From Amoebophrya sp. AT5.2 (Eukaryota > Sar > Dinophyceae > Syndiniales > Amoebophryaceae), in the NCBI GenBank assembly GCA_005223375.1, contig RXOD01004616.1:1-19893 (forward strand): DNA of 19,893 nt, given 5' to 3'. Under the pieces are notes generated by a model. It saw nothing but the letters and a program-made list of their open reading frames with translations. It made no database searches and was not told where the DNA came from. This document shows, in pieces, positions 18,188 through 19,893 of this stretch. Both the position numbers and the translations under genes were made by a program. Position 1 is the first letter of the stretch, and the number at the start of each line of letters is the position of its first letter.

Positions 18188-19893
18188 TTACTCGCGGTCG
18201 GAGTCCTCGTCCGAGGCCAGAAAGCCGCGCACGCCCTCGTCGTAGTCGAAGGAGTCCTCGGAAGCGGCTCCTTGCGGCTCCACCTGAGCAAGAACATCTT
18301 CTGCCGCCAGCACCGCACTCTCGTACGAGTTCGCCGACTGCTGCGAAGAGGAAGACCAGCCCAGAAAAGAGGAGCGCGGAGAAGATTCTCGGGAACTGTG
18401 GCCGTCGTCCCCGCCCGCCTGATTCGCAAAAACGGCACTTGAGGTCATCGACGCGTTGCTTTCAACGGGACTGGCATCAGGAACTGCTCCCGGTGCCTCG
18501 ATCGAGGCTACTGACGTCGGCGAAGCAATCAACGAATCTTCAGAATCCAGGGAGACGTTCGTGGAGACAACCGGCCGCCGCGCAGCGGTGCTCGATGCCG
18601 CATCCGATTGTGGTGCGGGGCCGAGCATAAACCCCGGCGGCAGGTAGACACCAAACCTCGGCGTGCTGCTAACCGTGCCCCAGTTCGGGGTCGAAGGGTC
18701 TACTTCGTCCGCGCCACTCACTGTGCTCTGAGCTAGTGCTTGGTCGCCGTCCTGCTTGCCTTCATCGCTCGCTGCAGCCTCGCGTTCCGTGCCGGGTGCA
18801 GCGACCGTAAAGCTTTCGTACGACCGCGGAGAAGCGAATGGGGAGGCCGTGTTCATCGCCTCGTCATCTTCGCTACCGAATTGAAACAGCGCGCCTCCCC
18901 CGGGTCCACTGAAGCTCATCGGACTCGAAATTTGCATACCTTCTAGCGCCTCTGGTTCTGCTTCGTCGCCAGAAACAGCTTCCTGCTCTTCGGAGTTTTC
19001 AAGAATCTGCGCGTCGTTCATTTCGGCTTCCACACCCGAAATGTCCGTCAGATCGCCTGCCATATCCTCGTCCTCCGACCCCAGGAACCAGGGCGCAAAG
19101 GAGCCAGTTTCCTCAGCTGCGCCTGCCTCATCGTATTCCGAGCCCGAGCCGATGCCACTCGACATCACCTCCGTGCCGGCCGGGGACTCGTCGCCAACAT
19201 GCGGGACTTGTTCTGCAGGGGACGCATCTTCTTCGCTATCTTCCGAATCCGACGCAATGCGCATACTACCGAACGAATGCGCAACCGACGCGACGTCATC
19301 ATCATGCTGCCCTCCTTTGTGAAGATTGCTGCTTACCGGTGAAATGTCCGACGCCCAAGAAACCGCGTCATCAACAATTTCAACATCGTCTGCATCTTCT
19401 TCGGCATCAGCTTCGGACAAGGAGAACGATGGATCCGTAGGCGCTCTGTGCCCACTCGCATCGCTTACAGGAGAAATCCCGGAGGCCCAGGAGGTATTGG
19501 TATTGTGCTCGTCCCCCTCGGCACCAGGCACATCGGCCGGGTGGATCAGGATCGCTGCGTCTTCTACTTGCCGTCCCTCCAGCACCTCTACGCGGCCGGC
19601 GCCGACTCCATTCCCGACTGGCTGCGGGGCTTCGGCTTTTGGTGCAGGTGTACTAGGGCCGACCTGCGAGTCCGGAAGCGGGCGAAACATTACGCCGATC
19701 GTCGCCACCGTGGTGTTTCCGTCCTGTTGGTCTTCATCGCTGCTCTCGGGGACCGCGGTGGTTCCACTGTTGTACTGCTGCAGTTCGCGAAGAAAATTGG
19801 CGAGATCCCGTGCCGTCCCCACCATGTCGGGATTCGGCTTGGCAGCTGGAACCGAAGCTGCACCTGCTGGCGCACTGGACGACGCTGCTCCAG
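18188..19893 (-). CDS. Highly acidic, disordered protein, 5' end beyond window
   Basis: Family not recognised. The minus frame is open from the right edge to a TAA at 18190-18188: 567 codons plus a partial codon, so the N-terminus is missing. An internal ATG at 19825 is not needed as a start, because the frame continues upstream with the same Ala/Ser/Pro-rich composition. Apart from a short helix-like stretch near residues 25-40 from the edge (Asp-Leu-Ala-Asn-Phe-Leu-Arg-Glu-Leu), the sequence is low in hydrophobics and very rich in Asp, Glu and Ser. It contains many Ser-Pro and Ser-Asp/Glu sites that could be CDK- or CK2-type phosphorylation targets. A Ser-Trp-Ala-Ser-x-Ile-Ser-Pro-Val-Ser motif occurs twice. 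The tail ends in Asp/Glu. Acidic disordered proteins of this type can act as chromatin, transcription or adaptor factors, but nothing here decides between these. The region downstream of the stop turns AT-rich at once. Confidence 0.85.
   Translation of the reverse strand, partial: GAASSSAPAGAASVPAAKPNPDMVGTARDLANFLRELQQYNSGTTAVPESSDEDQQDGNTTVATIGVMFRPLPDSQVGPSTPAPKAEAPQPVGNGVGAGRVEVLEGRQVEDAAILIHPADVPGAEGDEHNTNTSWASGISPVSDASGHRAPTDPSFSLSEADAEEDADDVEIVDDAVSWASDISPVSSNLHKGGQHDDDVASVAHSFGSMRIASDSEDSEEDASPAEQVPHVGDESPAGTEVMSSGIGSGSEYDEAGAAEETGSFAPWFLGSEDEDMAGDLTDISGVEAEMNDAQILENSEEQEAVSGDEAEPEALEGMQISSPMSFSGPGGGALFQFGSEDDEAMNTASPFASPRSYESFTVAAPGTEREAAASDEGKQDGDQALAQSTVSGADEVDPSTPNWGTVSSTPRFGVYLPPGFMLGPAPQSDAASSTAARRPVVSTNVSLDSEDSLIASPTSVASIEAPGAVPDASPVESNASMTSSAVFANQAGGDDGHSSRESSPRSSFLGWSSSSQQSANSYESAVLAAEDVLAQVEPQGAASEDSFDYDEGVRGFLASDEDSDRE
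19336..19495 (-). repeat. Two copies of a Trp-containing short motif in the acidic protein
   Basis: The ten-residue motif S-W-A-S-(G/D)-I-S-P-V-S is encoded at 19495-19466 and again at 19365-19336, 130 bp apart, at about residues 134 and 177 counted from the edge. The DNA copies are similar but not identical and the intervening sequence is acidic. Conservation of a Trp within a disordered acidic context suggests a linear binding motif rather than random low complexity. Confidence 0.7.

Noticed and set aside
1..19893. tRNA or rRNA genes, transposons, CRISPR arrays, spliced-leader relics
   Set aside because: I looked for cloverleaf-like arms with a T-loop motif, transposase-like frames, regularly spaced repeats and a dinoflagellate spliced-leader string in the spacers; none was seen by eye.

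Overview
The window looks like nuclear DNA of a eukaryotic protist. Three large protein genes lie head to tail on the minus strand. Their GC-rich, Ala/Ser/Gly-rich coding blocks are separated by clearly more AT-rich, gene-poor stretches of about 1.4-1.5 kb. Three introns can be placed by phase and splice sites (GT-AG, 154-304 nt). There are no Shine-Dalgarno-led operons, tRNAs, rRNAs, insertion sequences or CRISPR arrays. Co-directional genes, low-complexity Ala/Gly/Ser tracts and inverted repeats in introns would suit an alveolate, possibly a syndinian dinoflagellate such as Amoebophrya. That placement is a guess from style, not from a marker gene.

Region by region: (1) 1-2708, minus: a ~902-codon reading frame that starts at 2708 and runs off the left edge; a secreted/anchored-looking N-terminus followed by Lys/Ala/Glu-rich and low-complexity regions; no family recognised. 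(2) 2709-4149: AT-rich spacer with a 65-nt intron-like segment just upstream of gene 1, and several short plus-strand frames that look protein-like but could not be joined into a gene. (3) 4150-16642, minus: one four-exon gene encoding a predicted 3,913-residue protein, with a disordered Ser/Pro/Ala-rich N-terminus, long coiled coils, a basic Ser-Pro-rich linker, a His/Asp cluster and three C-terminal TPR repeats. (4) 16643-18187: AT-rich spacer with overlapping open frames on both strands and a possible terminal exon, none secure. (5) 18188-19893, minus: the C-terminal 567 codons of a very acidic, disordered protein whose start lies beyond the right edge.

No enzyme is recognisable. The clearest function is structural: the giant coiled-coil/TPR protein has the build of a cytoskeletal, centrosomal/basal-body or vesicle-tethering scaffold. 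Nothing ties the three genes into one pathway beyond shared orientation. The most useful points are the full exon model of the giant gene, the ~900-codon gene at the left edge, and the hairpin-forming repeats inside the introns.
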